Assembly (NCBI RefSeq): GCF_011057975.1 | Contig: NZ_CP049109.1 | Location: forward strand, 2,201,001-2,265,000 | Direction of reading: 5' to 3' | DNA length: 64,000 bases | Source of the DNA: Sphingosinithalassobacter tenebrarum | GTDB lineage: Bacteria > Pseudomonadota > Alphaproteobacteria > Sphingomonadales > Sphingomonadaceae | In this document: positions 50,425 through 59,937 of the stretch, piece by piece | Position numbering within the stretch: position 1 is the stretch's first letter | Layout of the letters: each line of letters opens with the position of its first letter | Notes under the pieces: model-generated | Databases searched by the model: none | What the model was told of the DNA's origin: nothing | What the model saw: the letters and a program-made list of their open reading frames with translations, nothing else | Made by a program: the position numbers and the translations under genes

Positions 50425-51618
50425 TTGGCACAAATCGCCGGGGGAGACGGTGCGCGTCTCCACCATTTCGACGCCGCGCACGCGATCATGTTGCTGATGG
50501 GGATCCCCTATCACGCCGCCTTGCTCTATCGCCTTTCCGGCGACTGGATTCTGGTTTCCCCCGACAGGAGCGTCACTGCAACGCTGATCGTGGCGTTGAT
50601 CCACAGCTTTCGCATGCCCGCCTTCTTCATCCTTTCGGGATATTTCGGGGCGATGTTGCTGCACCGGCGCGGCGCGAGCGCATGGTTGCGCCAGCGGCTG
50701 CTGCGCATCGGTGTTCCAATTGTCGGTAGCCTGTTGCTGTTCGGGTTTGCCGAGCATTTCCTGTTGTCGATGGCGCAGGGCGACATGAATCCGGCGGAAG
50801 TGCTGGCGGACATGGCGTCGCGGCCCGATTTCCTGTTCCATCGCTGGTTCCTGATCGTACTGCTGCTGCTCTCGCTCGCGCTTTTGGGAGTATTGCCACT
50901 TGCGCAGCACTATCGCTCCGCGGCCGCTGTTTTCGTCCGGCGGCTTCAGGTGCGCGGGCTGATCTGGCTCCCGCTGGCGGCGCTGTGCCTCGCTTCGGTC
51001 GCAGCGGGGCTTTTCGATGTCGCGGCGCAGGCGCTGGGGTGGCCGCTTTTCGCCGAATATGGCCGCAAGTTCCTCTACTTCGCGCCGTTCTTCTTTGCGG
51101 GCGCCGCGTGCCAGCTTCACGGGCGATTGCTCGTACACTTCCTCAACGTCACCCGTCGCCAGATCTGGATCACGGCAATCCTGCTGCTTTGCTATGTAGC
51201 CAGTTATCGCGGCTTCTACGGCCCTGACTTCGTAGCGGCTCACCCCTATGTCGCGCTGGGAATCGGCATCGTGCGCGATTTCACTGCCGTCGCGACGGGA
51301 TTTGCCGTTACCAGGTTATTCCTTGCATGGGCGCGAAACCGGTTCGCCGCGCCCAGCCAACGCGTCCGCTATGTCGTCGACGGCGCACTGGGCATCTACC
51401 TGTCCCATATGCTGTTCGTGTTGCTGTACGGCGGGATGTTCCTTCATGTGACACTGCCGCCGATGCTGGAGATCGCACTGATTTCCGGTGCTTCACTGCT
51501 GAGCGTGCTGGCGGTGCATCATCTGACCCAGCGAAGCCACCTTCTCGCGCTGCTGTTGAACGGCACGCCGCTCAGGTTGCGCGCCGAACCGCGGTTCCGC
51601 TCACCCTTCCGGCGGTAG
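50425..51618 (+). CDS. Acyltransferase 3 family membrane protein
   Basis: About 397 residues with roughly ten membrane helices. The start ARLHHFDAAHAIMLLMGIPYHAALLYR is the acyltransferase-3 first helix with its His, and HSFRMPAFFILSGYFGAMLLHRRG is the second hallmark. Relatives O-acetylate or succinylate glycans such as periplasmic glucans. The proposed start is TTG at 50425 after a GGGGG stretch; the frame is open to 50227 without similarity. The 3' end overlaps convergent yciB by 18 nt. Confidence 0.82.
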   Translation: MAQIAGGDGARLHHFDAAHAIMLLMGIPYHAALLYRLSGDWILVSPDRSVTATLIVALIHSFRMPAFFILSGYFGAMLLHRRGASAWLRQRLLRIGVPIVGSLLLFGFAEHFLLSMAQGDMNPAEVLADMASRPDFLFHRWFLIVLLLLSLALLGVLPLAQHYRSAAAVFVRRLQVRGLIWLPLAALCLASVAAGLFDVAAQALGWPLFAEYGRKFLYFAPFFFAGAACQLHGRLLVHFLNVTRRQIWITAILLLCYVASYRGFYGPDFVAAHPYVALGIGIVRDFTAVATGFAVTRLFLAWARNRFAAPSQRVRYVVDGALGIYLSHMLFVLLYGGMFLHVTLPPMLEIALISGASLLSVLAVHHLTQRSHLLALLLNGTPLRLRAEPRFRSPFRR

Positions 51619-52221
51619 CGGCGCGTCCTTTTCGGTTTGCAGCCCGTGCTTCATCAGCATCGGGATGTTCGCCAACGCGAACACGAACGTCATCGGGATG
51701 ACGCCCCATGTCTTGTATGCGACCCAGCCGTCCCAGCTCAGAAAATAGCGGGCGACTTCGTTGAGCACTGCCATCGCGACGAAAAAGACCGCCCAGTTGA
51801 CCGTTAACAGTCGCCAGCCTCTGGCGGTCAGCCCGGGATAGGCGCTTTCGAGCAGCATCTGCAGCAAGGGCTTTTTCGCAACCAGCCCGTAAAACAGGAT
51901 CGCGGCGAACATCGCATAGACCAGCGTCGGCTTGATCTGGATGAAGACCTCGTCGTGGAAATAGATTGTGAGGCTGCCGAAAACCAGAACCAGCCCGCCA
52001 GAGATCCACAGCATCGGCGAGATCCGCCCGGCCTTCCAGAAGGAAAGCGCCATCGCCGCGGCCATCGTGACCATGAAGGCCGCAGTCGCCGCTAGCGCCT
52101 TCTGGAGCTCGGATTCGGCGGGGTACAGCGCGTTGACCGCGAAGAAGACGATCAGCGGACCGAAATCGATCAACATCCGCATGCCCGGCGAAAGCGGTGG
52201 TTTCGTGGAAGAGCCGTTCAT
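51601..52221 (-). CDS. yciB: YciB-family inner-membrane protein (septation protein A)
   Basis: A 206-residue protein with five or six membrane helices. MRMLIDFGPLIVFFAVN, IKPTLVYAMFAAILF and RGWRLLTVNWAVFFV follow the intracellular septation protein A/YciB pattern, linked to envelope synthesis and cell division. I chose the ATG at 52221, 8 nt after AGGAAT. ftsY lies just upstream on the same strand. Confidence 0.9.
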   Translation of the reverse strand: MNGSSTKPPLSPGMRMLIDFGPLIVFFAVNALYPAESELQKALAATAAFMVTMAAAMALSFWKAGRISPMLWISGGLVLVFGSLTIYFHDEVFIQIKPTLVYAMFAAILFYGLVAKKPLLQMLLESAYPGLTARGWRLLTVNWAVFFVAMAVLNEVARYFLSWDGWVAYKTWGVIPMTFVFALANIPMLMKHGLQTEKDAPLPPEG

Positions 52222-52301
52222 CTTGAAATTCCTGTTGGGGCCGCGCCTCTGGAGGCCCGTTAGCATCGTTGCGAAGGCATGGCGTGCGAGGAATTGCTAC
52301 G

Positions 52302-53240
52302 CTAGTCGCCGGTCAGTTCCTCAACCCCGGCGATGATGCGGGCGACTTCCTGCGCGTCGAAGGGGCGCAGGTCGTCCACCTTTTCGCCGACGCCGATCGC
52401 ATGGATCGGCAGACCGTATTTTTCGGCCGCCGCCACAAGCACGCCGCCGCGCGCGGTGCCATCGAGCTTGGTCATTACCAGGCCGGTGACGCCGGCAACT
52501 TCCTTGAAGACCTCGATCTGGCTCAGCGCATTCTGTCCGGTCGTCGCATCGAGCACCAGCACCACGTCGTGCGGCGCCGCAGGATTGAGGCGCCCGAGCA
52601 CCCGACGGATCTTGGCCAGCTCGTCCATCAGTTCGCGCTTGTTCTGCAGGCGCCCCGCCGTGTCGACGATCAGGACGTCGGTGCCGATCTCGGTGGCCTT
52701 CTTGACTGCTTCGAACACGATGCCCGCAGCATCGCCGCCCTCCGGGCCGGACACGATCGGCACGCCGATGCGATCGGCCCAGGTGCGCAGCTGCCCGATC
52801 GCGGCGGCACGGAATGTGTCGCCGGCGGCAAGCATCACCTGATAATCCTGTTCGAGGAACAGATTGGCGAGCTTGGCGATGGTCGTGGTCTTGCCCGATC
52901 CATTGACGCCGATGACCAGGATCACTTGCGGGCGCGGAAACGCATCGATCTCCAGCCGCTTTGCCGCCGGTTCGAGCGACTTGGCGATTTCCTCGGCGAC
53001 GACCAGCCGGATGCCGAGTTCCTCCATACCGCGTTCGAACTGGCCTTCGGCAAGCCGCTCGCGAATCCGCGCGGCGACACCGGGGCCGAGATCGGATGCG
53101 ATCAGCGCTTCCTCGATTTCGTCGAGCGTGTCGTCGTCGAGGCGCGCGCCGGTGAGGCCCGCCAGATTGCCGAGCAGCCGGTCCGATGTCTTGCGAAAGC
53201 CGCCGAGCAGCTTCTGATGCCAACCGGGACGTGTGCTCAT
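52302..53240 (-). CDS. ftsY: Signal recognition particle receptor FtsY
   Basis: A 312-residue NG-domain GTPase that docks SRP-ribosome complexes at the membrane. GVNGSGKTTTIAKLA (G1), DTFRAAA, DTAGRLQNKRELM (G3) and TKLDGTARGG (G4) are complete. The acidic A domain of E. coli FtsY is missing, as in many alphaproteobacteria. The ATG overlaps the mtaB stop by ATGA. Confidence 0.95.
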   Translation of the reverse strand: MSTRPGWHQKLLGGFRKTSDRLLGNLAGLTGARLDDDTLDEIEEALIASDLGPGVAARIRERLAEGQFERGMEELGIRLVVAEEIAKSLEPAAKRLEIDAFPRPQVILVIGVNGSGKTTTIAKLANLFLEQDYQVMLAAGDTFRAAAIGQLRTWADRIGVPIVSGPEGGDAAGIVFEAVKKATEIGTDVLIVDTAGRLQNKRELMDELAKIRRVLGRLNPAAPHDVVLVLDATTGQNALSQIEVFKEVAGVTGLVMTKLDGTARGGVLVAAAEKYGLPIHAIGVGEKVDDLRPFDAQEVARIIAGVEELTGD

Positions 53241-54493
53241 GCCGGCTCTCCCAACAGATGATCTCCTTCGATGCCGGTGATGGAAATGCCGATCACCGGG
53301 GACAGTCCCGGTGCCGGTTCGAAATGGATTTCGGCGTAGGATTCGCCATGCCCGCGCGTTCCGCTGCGTTCGACCAGCACATTCTGCCGCGTGCCGACCA
53401 GGCTTTCCAGCCAGCGATCACGGCGTGCGGCAGAGGTTGCCCGCAACGCCGCAGCGCGCGCCTTGACCGTTTCGCGCGGAAGCTGGGGCATGCGCGCCGC
53501 CGGCGTGCCTTCGCGCGGGCTGTATGGGAAAATATGGCCGTGCACGATGTCGCAATCGTCGATCAGCGCCAGCGTATTGGCGGCCATCGCCTCGTCCTCG
53601 GTCGGGAAGCCGGCGATGAGGTCGGCGCCGATCGCGATTTCGGGCCGCGCAGCCTTGAGCCGTTCGACGATGCGAACGGCTTCCGCGCGATTGTGGCGGC
53701 GCTTCATCCGCTTGAGGATCATATCGTCGCCAGCCTGCAGCGAAAGATGGACGTGCGGCATAACCCGCGGCTCCTGCGTCATCAGCGTGAAGAGCCGGTC
53801 GTCGATTTCAATCGAATCGAGCGAGGATAGCCGCAGCCGGGGCAGGGCAGGGACGTGCTTCATAATGCGCTCGACCAGTGTGCCCAGCGTCTGCGTTCCG
53901 GGCAGGTCGGCGCCGTAGCTGGTTAAATCTACGCCCGTGAGCACGATTTCGTGATGACCGGCATCGACCAGTGCGGCGATCCGCTCGACCACTGCCCCCG
54001 CGGGCGCGGAACGGCTGTTCCCGCGTCCGAACGGAATCGCGCAAAAGGTGCAGCGGTGATCGCATCCGTTCTGCACCTCGACAAACGCCTTGGCATGGGC
54101 GGAAAAGCTCGCGGAGAGATGCTGCGCCGTTTCCGCCAGCGCCATCACGTCGCTGACGATCACCGGCTCCGCGCTCTTCCAGGCCGACGGCGACAGCTTC
54201 TCGGCGTTTCCGATCACCCGGTCGACTTCGGGCATGGCGGCAAAGGTCTGGGGGTCGAGTTGTGCCGCGCAGCCGGTTACGATCAGCTGCGCACCGGGGC
54301 GAGCGCGTCGGGCCCGCCGAATTGCCTGGCGTGTTTGCTTTACTGCCTCGTTGGTCACGGCACAGCTGTTCACCACCACCGTGTCGGCTTCGCCGAGCAG
54401 CGTGCGTATCGTTTCGCTTTCGGCTAGGTTGAGCCTGCAGCCCAGCGAAACGACATCGGGTGCATGAGAGGCCTGGAGGGAAGGAGCCGTCAT
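53237..54493 (-). CDS. mtaB: tRNA (N6-threonylcarbamoyladenosine-37) methylthiotransferase MtaB
   Basis: A 418-residue radical-SAM enzyme that adds a methylthio group to t6A37 of tRNA. The N-terminal domain has VVSLGCRLNLAESE, VVNSCAVTNEAV and VTGCAAQ, giving three Cys of the auxiliary cluster. The radical-SAM CDHRCTFCAIPFGRG gives the second cluster, and a TRAM-like tail ends the protein. The ATG at 54493 shares bases with the start of the opposite gene, and no clear ribosome site precedes it. A longer frame upstream is antisense shadow. Confidence 0.93.
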   Translation of the reverse strand: MTAPSLQASHAPDVVSLGCRLNLAESETIRTLLGEADTVVVNSCAVTNEAVKQTRQAIRRARRARPGAQLIVTGCAAQLDPQTFAAMPEVDRVIGNAEKLSPSAWKSAEPVIVSDVMALAETAQHLSASFSAHAKAFVEVQNGCDHRCTFCAIPFGRGNSRSAPAGAVVERIAALVDAGHHEIVLTGVDLTSYGADLPGTQTLGTLVERIMKHVPALPRLRLSSLDSIEIDDRLFTLMTQEPRVMPHVHLSLQAGDDMILKRMKRRHNRAEAVRIVERLKAARPEIAIGADLIAGFPTEDEAMAANTLALIDDCDIVHGHIFPYSPREGTPAARMPQLPRETVKARAAALRATSAARRDRWLESLVGTRQNVLVERSGTRGHGESYAEIHFEPAPGLSPVIGISITGIEGDHLLGEPA

Positions 54494-55070
54494 GGCGGAC
54501 GATCTAGTTGCGGCGGACGGCGAAGTCCACGCGAAGGCGCGTGAGATATTGGTCTTCTGGTTCGAATGGCTGATGCCCGAACAGCATTTCTCGAAGTCGG
54601 AGGCGCTCGACGCGACGATCTCGGAACGGTTCGGCGCCTTACGCGACCAGGTTCTCGCAACGCGTGCCAAGGGCTGGCGTGCGGATCGCGACACATTGCT
54701 CGCCGCGGTAATCCTGCTCGACCAGTTCTCGCGCAACATGCATCGCGGCACGGCAGACGCCTTTGCCGGCGATGGGCTTGCCCTGGAGCTTTCGCAACTG
54801 GCGATCGCGCGCGAATGGGATCGCGGCATGACGACCGCGCAACGGCAGTTTCTCTACATGCCATTCATGCATGCCGAGGATGCCGAGCTGCAGCGGCGGT
54901 CAATCGCATTGTTCGAATCGCTGGGCGACGCCTATGTGTTGAAGTTCGCGCGCGAACATGCCGAAGTGATCGCGCAATTCGGTCGTTTTCCGTCGCGCAA
55001 TGCTGCCTTGGGCCGAATCTCGACGGCCGAGGAGCAGGCCTATCTCAGCCGGCCAGACGCTGGCTGGTAG
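54492..55070 (+). CDS. DUF924-family protein
   Basis: A 192-residue alpha-helical, TPR-like protein of the DUF924 family. EILVFWFEWLMPEQHFSKSEALDATISERFG, ILLDQFSRNMHRGTADAFA and FLYMPFMHAEDAELQRRS are the recurring blocks. Its role is unknown. AAGGAG lies 5 nt before the ATG. The start codon overlaps the divergent mtaB start (CATG), and the 3' end overlaps the convergent GGDEF-EAL gene by 26 nt. Confidence 0.9.
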   Translation: MADDLVAADGEVHAKAREILVFWFEWLMPEQHFSKSEALDATISERFGALRDQVLATRAKGWRADRDTLLAAVILLDQFSRNMHRGTADAFAGDGLALELSQLAIAREWDRGMTTAQRQFLYMPFMHAEDAELQRRSIALFESLGDAYVLKFAREHAEVIAQFGRFPSRNAALGRISTAEEQAYLSRPDAGW

Positions 55071-56703
55071 CGGGGCGCGGTGGGACATCGCCCGAGGACT
55101 GGACATCGGATTCGCGCGGCGTCGACTGGCCCCGCAGCAGGCGCCGCTCGGCAAGCAGGCGCCGTGCGGCGGTGACCGATAGCGGCTTGCCGTAATACCA
55201 GCCCTGCGCCTTGGCGCAGCCGATCGCGCGGAGCCGTTCCGCGATCGCCGCGGTTTCGATCCCCTCCGCAGTGACGGGTAGGTTAAGGCTTTCGCCGAGC
55301 CGTGCAATCGCATTGACGATCGCCGCTGAATCGGCGCTTTCATTGATCGACTGAACGAAGCTCTTGTCGATCTTGATCCGGTCGAACGGCAAGGCGCGCA
55401 GGTGCGCGAGCGAAGAATAACCGGTGCCAAAATCGTCGAGTGCGATGCGAACGCCCTGGTTCTTGAGGCTTCCGACGATCGACTGGGCCAGCGCCAGATT
55501 CTCGAACAGGGAGCTTTCCGTGATCTCCACCTCGAGCCGGGTAGGCGGAAAGCCGGTTTCGGCGAGCACCTTGATGATCTTCTGCGCCAGCCATGCGTCG
55601 CGGAGCTGCCAGGGCGAGATATTGACCGAAAGCGAGAGCGAGGGATCCCAGTCGCGCGCGGCAGAGAAGGCCTGCTTCATGATCGAAAGCGAGAGATCGC
55701 CGATCATGCCGGTTTCCTCGGCGATCGGAATGAATATCTCGGGACTGATCGTGCCGCGCTGGGGATGCTCCCAGCGCGCCAGCACCTCGAAACCGTGCAG
55801 CCGTTCGCTGGCGAGATCGATCTGCTGTTCGAAATAGGGAACGATTTCGTGGTTGGGAATCGCGTGGCGCAGGCCGTTTTCCAGGTCGTTCCGGGTCTGA
55901 AGCTCGCGCTCCATCGAATGATCGAAGCACGCGAAGCGATTGCGCCCCGACTTCTTGGCCGCATACATGGCAATGTCCGCGGATCGCATCAGCGTGTCGA
56001 TCGACCGGCAATCGAAATCCGATCGCGCGATGCCCAGCGAACAGCTGATGTGCAGCCGCAGGCCCTCGGCTTCGAACGGTTGCGCCATGCGGCTGACCAG
56101 CCGCTCGGCGATACGCTCCACGGTCGATGGGTCGGCAGGATCGAACTTGAACGCGCAGGCAAATTCGTCGCCACCCAGTCGTGCGGTCAGCGCCGCGGGC
56201 GGCATGGCATCGGCGATTTCGGCGGCAACCGCACGCAAAAGCGCATCTCCCACCGCATGGCCGTGCATGTCGTTGATCGTCTTGAAATGATCGAGATCGA
56301 GCACCATCAGCGCCATCGCTTTGTGGCGCCGTCCCGCGCGCACGAACAGTGAAGCACCTTCCTCGGCGATGCTGCGGCGATTGAGAAAACCGGTCAGCGG
56401 ATCGCGAGAGGCCAGCATATAGGCGCGTTCCTCGGCAGCCGCGCGAACTTTGACTTCGTCGCGAAGCGCGGCATGGCGACGCCAGCCGAACAGAATCAGG
56501 GCGACGTTGAGCAATAGTGCGATGACAAGCGATCGATCCGCCGGCGCGCCGCCTTCGAAATAATATCCGATGCTGGTCGACAGCACGGAGCTGCCGATGC
56601 CGACGAACATCAGGATGGCCGCGATGCTGAACGCGCCGATCAGCAGGTCGCTGCTCCCGGCGTTTCGCGTCTCCGCCTCAGTATCCGCTTTTTGCGATGC
56701 CAT
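55045..56703 (-). CDS. Membrane GGDEF-EAL cyclic-di-GMP protein
   Basis: A 552-residue protein: two N-terminal membrane helices (about 20-75), a GGDEF domain with ARLGGDEFACAF (synthase motif intact), and an EAL domain in which the signature reads GFEVLARWEHP. EVL is a known active variant, and LDDFGTGYSSLAHLRALPFDRIKIDKSFV and TAEGIE are intact. It could therefore both make and degrade c-di-GMP, which fits control of motility versus attachment. Confidence 0.93.
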   Translation of the reverse strand: MASQKADTEAETRNAGSSDLLIGAFSIAAILMFVGIGSSVLSTSIGYYFEGGAPADRSLVIALLLNVALILFGWRRHAALRDEVKVRAAAEERAYMLASRDPLTGFLNRRSIAEEGASLFVRAGRRHKAMALMVLDLDHFKTINDMHGHAVGDALLRAVAAEIADAMPPAALTARLGGDEFACAFKFDPADPSTVERIAERLVSRMAQPFEAEGLRLHISCSLGIARSDFDCRSIDTLMRSADIAMYAAKKSGRNRFACFDHSMERELQTRNDLENGLRHAIPNHEIVPYFEQQIDLASERLHGFEVLARWEHPQRGTISPEIFIPIAEETGMIGDLSLSIMKQAFSAARDWDPSLSLSVNISPWQLRDAWLAQKIIKVLAETGFPPTRLEVEITESSLFENLALAQSIVGSLKNQGVRIALDDFGTGYSSLAHLRALPFDRIKIDKSFVQSINESADSAAIVNAIARLGESLNLPVTAEGIETAAIAERLRAIGCAKAQGWYYGKPLSVTAARRLLAERRLLRGQSTPRESDVQSSGDVPPRPATSQRLAG

Positions 56704-56933
56704 CCCGATTGGACCCCTATAGATCGTGCGGTTATTCCTCCACGGAAGTATAGATCGGGTTAAACCCCGTTCCGCTTGCGCCGTGCAGCCGGTTCGGCTA
56801 TTGCGCCGCGCAGTCGTTCCTGACGAACGCGTACCGACAGGCCCCTATCCGGGCTACGCTGGCCGACGAGGTTTCGTCCGCCGGCGTTTTGTGCGTTTTC
56901 GCCATACGGCGCTGAATTTGGAGTGATTGTGTC

Positions 56934-58439
56934 ATGTTCGATAGTCTGAGCGAACGGCTTGGCGGCGTATTTGATCGCCTGCGCAGCCGTGGCGCGCTGA
57001 CCGAGGCCGATGTCCGCACCGCGATGCGCGAAGTGCGGGTCGCGCTGCTCGAAGCGGACGTGGCGCTGCCGGTCGCGCGAAAGTTCGTCGACCAGGTTAC
57101 CGAAGCGGCGATCGGCCAGAATGTCCTGCGCTCGGTGACGCCGGGCCAGCAGGTGGTGAAGATCGTCCACGACGCACTCGTGGAGATGCTCGGCCCCGAC
57201 ACCGCCGAGCTCGAAATCGACGTCACGCCGCCCGCCGTGGTCATGCTGGTGGGTCTTCAGGGCTCGGGCAAGACCACCACCACCGCCAAGCTCGCCAAGC
57301 TGCTCAAGAAGCAGGGCAAGAAGGCGATGATGGCGTCGCTCGACGTCAATCGGCCCGCCGCGCAGGAACAGCTTGAAGTGCTCGGCACGCAGACCGAGGT
57401 CAACACGCTGCCGATCGTAAAGGGGCAGCAGCCGGTCGAGATCGCCAAACGCGCGCTGCAGTCGGCGAAGCTGCAGGGCTATGACGTGCTGATGCTCGAT
57501 ACGGCGGGCCGTTTGCACGTCGATCAGGCGCTGATGGACGAGATGAAGGCAGTCGCCGACATTTCGAAGCCGCAGGAAATCCTGCTCGTCGTCGACTCGC
57601 TGACTGGCCAGGACGCCGTCAATGTCGCGCAGAGCTTTTCCGAACAGGTGCCGCTGACCGGTGTCATTCTGACGCGCATGGACGGCGATGCGCGCGGCGG
57701 CGCGGCGCTGTCGATGCGCTCGGTCACGGGCAAGCCGATCAAGTTCGCGGGCGTCGGCGAAAAGCTGGACGCCATCGAGCCCTTCCATCCCAAGCGCGTT
57801 GCGGGCCGTATCCTCGGCATGGGCGACGTCGTGTCGCTGGTCGAAAAGGCCGCCCAGTCGATCGAGCAGGAAGATGCCGAGCGCATGGCGCAGCGGCTGG
57901 CCAAGGGAAAGTTCGACATGAACGACCTGCGCTCGCAGCTTGCGCAAATGCGCAACATGGGCGGGCTCGGTGCGCTGGCCGGGATGATGCCCGGCATGAA
58001 AAAGGCGCAGCAGGCGATGGCGAACGGCGCGGTCGACGAGCGCGTGCTGCTGCGCATGGATGCAATGATCACCTCGATGACGCCAAAGGAGCGCGCCAAG
58101 CCCGAGCTGCTCAACGCCAAACGCAAGATCCGTATCGCCAAGGGCTCGGGGACGACCGTTCAGGACGTCAACAAGCTGCTCAAGATGCATCAGGAGATGC
58201 AGACCGCGATGAAGAAGCTCAAGAAAATGGGCGGCATCAAGGGGTTGATGGCGATGCTCGGCAAGGGCGGGCCCGGCGGCGGCATGGGCGGCGTCGGCAA
58301 TGCGCTGGGCGGTCCTGAACTGGGTGACATGATGGGCAAGATGGGCGGGCCCGGCGGCGGCCTTCCCGGGCTTCCGGGCGGTGGCGGCGGCCAGCCCAAA
58401 CTTCCGCCCGGCTTCGAGAATCTGATCAAGAAAAAGTGA
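56934..58439 (+). CDS. ffh: Signal recognition particle protein Ffh
   Basis: A 501-residue SRP54 GTPase. NG-domain motifs are VGLQGSGKTTTTAKLA, DTAGRLHVDQALMDE and TRMDGDARGGAALS. The Met-rich M domain (from about 330) binds signal peptides and 4.5S RNA. The C-terminal tail is a Gly/Pro/Met-rich repeat (GGPGGGMGGVG). It heads the ffh-rpsP-rimM operon. Confidence 0.97.
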   Translation: MFDSLSERLGGVFDRLRSRGALTEADVRTAMREVRVALLEADVALPVARKFVDQVTEAAIGQNVLRSVTPGQQVVKIVHDALVEMLGPDTAELEIDVTPPAVVMLVGLQGSGKTTTTAKLAKLLKKQGKKAMMASLDVNRPAAQEQLEVLGTQTEVNTLPIVKGQQPVEIAKRALQSAKLQGYDVLMLDTAGRLHVDQALMDEMKAVADISKPQEILLVVDSLTGQDAVNVAQSFSEQVPLTGVILTRMDGDARGGAALSMRSVTGKPIKFAGVGEKLDAIEPFHPKRVAGRILGMGDVVSLVEKAAQSIEQEDAERMAQRLAKGKFDMNDLRSQLAQMRNMGGLGALAGMMPGMKKAQQAMANGAVDERVLLRMDAMITSMTPKERAKPELLNAKRKIRIAKGSGTTVQDVNKLLKMHQEMQTAMKKLKKMGGIKGLMAMLGKGGPGGGMGGVGNALGGPELGDMMGKMGGPGGGLPGLPGGGGGQPKLPPGFENLIKKK

Positions 58440-58443
58440 GTTT

Positions 58444-58503
58444 CCGTCGCTCCTGTGGAGGCGGGAGCCCAAGTCTCTCCATCATGAGGGGCGACGGTTT
58501 TTT
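58444..58503 (+). terminator. Stem-loop with T-run between ffh and rpsP
   Basis: CCGTCGCTCC (58444-58453) pairs with GGGGCGACGG (58488-58497) with one mismatch, followed by six Ts. An inner GCTCC...GGAGC pair also exists, like repeated extragenic palindromes seen in sphingomonads. It may attenuate rather than fully stop the operon transcript. Confidence 0.6.
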
Positions 58504-58558
58504 GGAACGTGAAACGGCCCCTGCCTCCGAAGGGGCGATGAAGGAAAGAGACTGAACA

Positions 58559-59023
58559 ATGGCAGTTAGCATGCGTCTGTCGCGCGGCGGTTCGAAGAAG
58601 CGCCCCTATTACCGGATCGTGATCGCCGACGCGCGCAGCCCGCGCGACGGCAGCTTCATCGAGAAGATCGGCACCTACAACCCGCTGCTCGCCAAGGATG
58701 ACGAGAAGCGCGTCACGCTCGACGCCGAGCGCGCCAAGCATTGGCTGAGCGTGGGTGCACAGCCGACCGATCGCGTTGCCCGCTTCCTCGATGCCGCTGG
58801 TCTGAAGGAACGCGCCGCTCGCAACAATCCCAAGAAGGCGGAACCGGGCGAAAAGGCCAAGGAACGCGCCGAGGAGCGTGAAGAGAAGCTGAAGGCGGCG
58901 CAGGAAGCCGAAGCTGAAGCGGTTGTCGCGGCGGAAGTCGAAGCGGCGACCGAAACGCCGACGCCGGAAGCCGAGCAGGTCGCCGAAGCGACCAGCGAAG
59001 AGACGCCCCCGGCCGAGGCCTGA
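58559..59023 (+). CDS. rpsP: 30S ribosomal protein S16
   Basis: A 154-residue protein. The first 80 residues are standard S16 ([40 protein letters not shown]). The rest is a Glu/Ala-rich extension, common in this bacterial group, doubling the usual length. AAGGAAAGAG precedes the ATG. Confidence 0.96.
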   Translation: MAVSMRLSRGGSKKRPYYRIVIADARSPRDGSFIEKIGTYNPLLAKDDEKRVTLDAERAKHWLSVGAQPTDRVARFLDAAGLKERAARNNPKKAEPGEKAKERAEEREEKLKAAQEAEAEAVVAAEVEAATETPTPEAEQVAEATSEETPPAEA

Positions 59024-59026
59024 GCC

Positions 59027-59506
59027 TTGCCAACCGACAAGCCCGTCACGCTCGCCGTCGTCATCGGCGCACATGGCGTGACGGGCGAGGTTCGCCTCAA
59101 GATCTTTGCCGAGGATCTCGACGCCTACAAGGCGTTCAATTCGGGCCGCCTCACGCTCAAATCGCTGCGTGAGGGCCCGAACGGCGCCATCGCACGCTTC
59201 GCCGAAGTGAAGGACCGAAACGCGGCCGAGGCGATGCGCGGCACCGAGCTCACCGTGCCGCGAACCGCGCTGCCCCCGCTGGGCGAGGGCGAATATTATC
59301 ATGTCGACCTGCTCGATCTCGCTGCCGTCTCCGAAAACGGGGAGACGTTGGGACGCGTGATCGCTGTCGACAATTACGGCGCCGGGGACGTGCTCGAAGT
59401 CGAACGGCCCGACGGCAAGCGCTTCATGGTGCCGATGCAGCCGGACGCCGTTCCCGAGTTCGACGACAACCGAATCATTATCGCGCAAGCGTTTGCCCAA
59501 GGCTGA
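59027..59506 (+). CDS. rimM: Ribosome maturation factor RimM
   Basis: A 159-residue two-domain protein for late 30S maturation. VVIGAHGVTGEVRLKIFAED is the N-terminal domain, and EYYHVDLLDLAAVSENGETLGRVIAVDNYGAGDVLEV is the PRC barrel that binds S19. It starts with TTG at 59027, 3 nt after the rpsP stop. Confidence 0.94.
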   Translation: MPTDKPVTLAVVIGAHGVTGEVRLKIFAEDLDAYKAFNSGRLTLKSLREGPNGAIARFAEVKDRNAAEAMRGTELTVPRTALPPLGEGEYYHVDLLDLAAVSENGETLGRVIAVDNYGAGDVLEVERPDGKRFMVPMQPDAVPEFDDNRIIIAQAFAQG

Positions 59507-59559
59507 TTTGCCTTGCGGTTCCGGCATCCGGGCCGCGCGCCGGGCCGCGACATGCCATA

Positions 59560-59800
59560 GTATCTAGCCGAGATATTCTATCCGAGCGGACTCTTCTATG
59601 GTGCGCGAAGGAAATAAATTTTATATATGAACAAGAAAATATCGATACTCTATAACAATATATAAAATAATACTGCAGGACCTTCGGGATAGTGAAAAGT
59701 GTATTGCACTTTATTTAGTGATGTCGTGCCTCTGTCATTGTTCTGTAACGAACGTTATTTTGTATTTTTCATACCGCGATAAATTTGCGTTTATGGGAAG
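59560..59800. other. Strikingly AT-rich intergenic stretch
   Basis: About 240 nt between rimM and the methyltransferase gene have runs such as AAATTTTATATATGAAC and CAATATATAAAATAATA, against a window otherwise rich in G and C. I find no credible gene. It probably holds the promoter and regulatory sites of the betaine genes and may mark the edge of an inserted segment. Confidence 0.8.
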
Positions 59801-59937
59801 CTTTCGTTGCGTTCGCCGGCGGTTCCTGTTCTAATACATTCGCTATTCCAAGCGGCCTGATTGTCTCTCGACAGCGCACGCCCCCTTTTCGGGGTGCCTC
59901 GCGCATTCGGCCCGCGCACAACAGAGGAGCGATGTGG

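Noticed and set aside
56760..58472. A 570-codon minus-strand frame opposite ffh
   Set aside because: Shadow of ffh; His/Arg-rich, no family resemblance.
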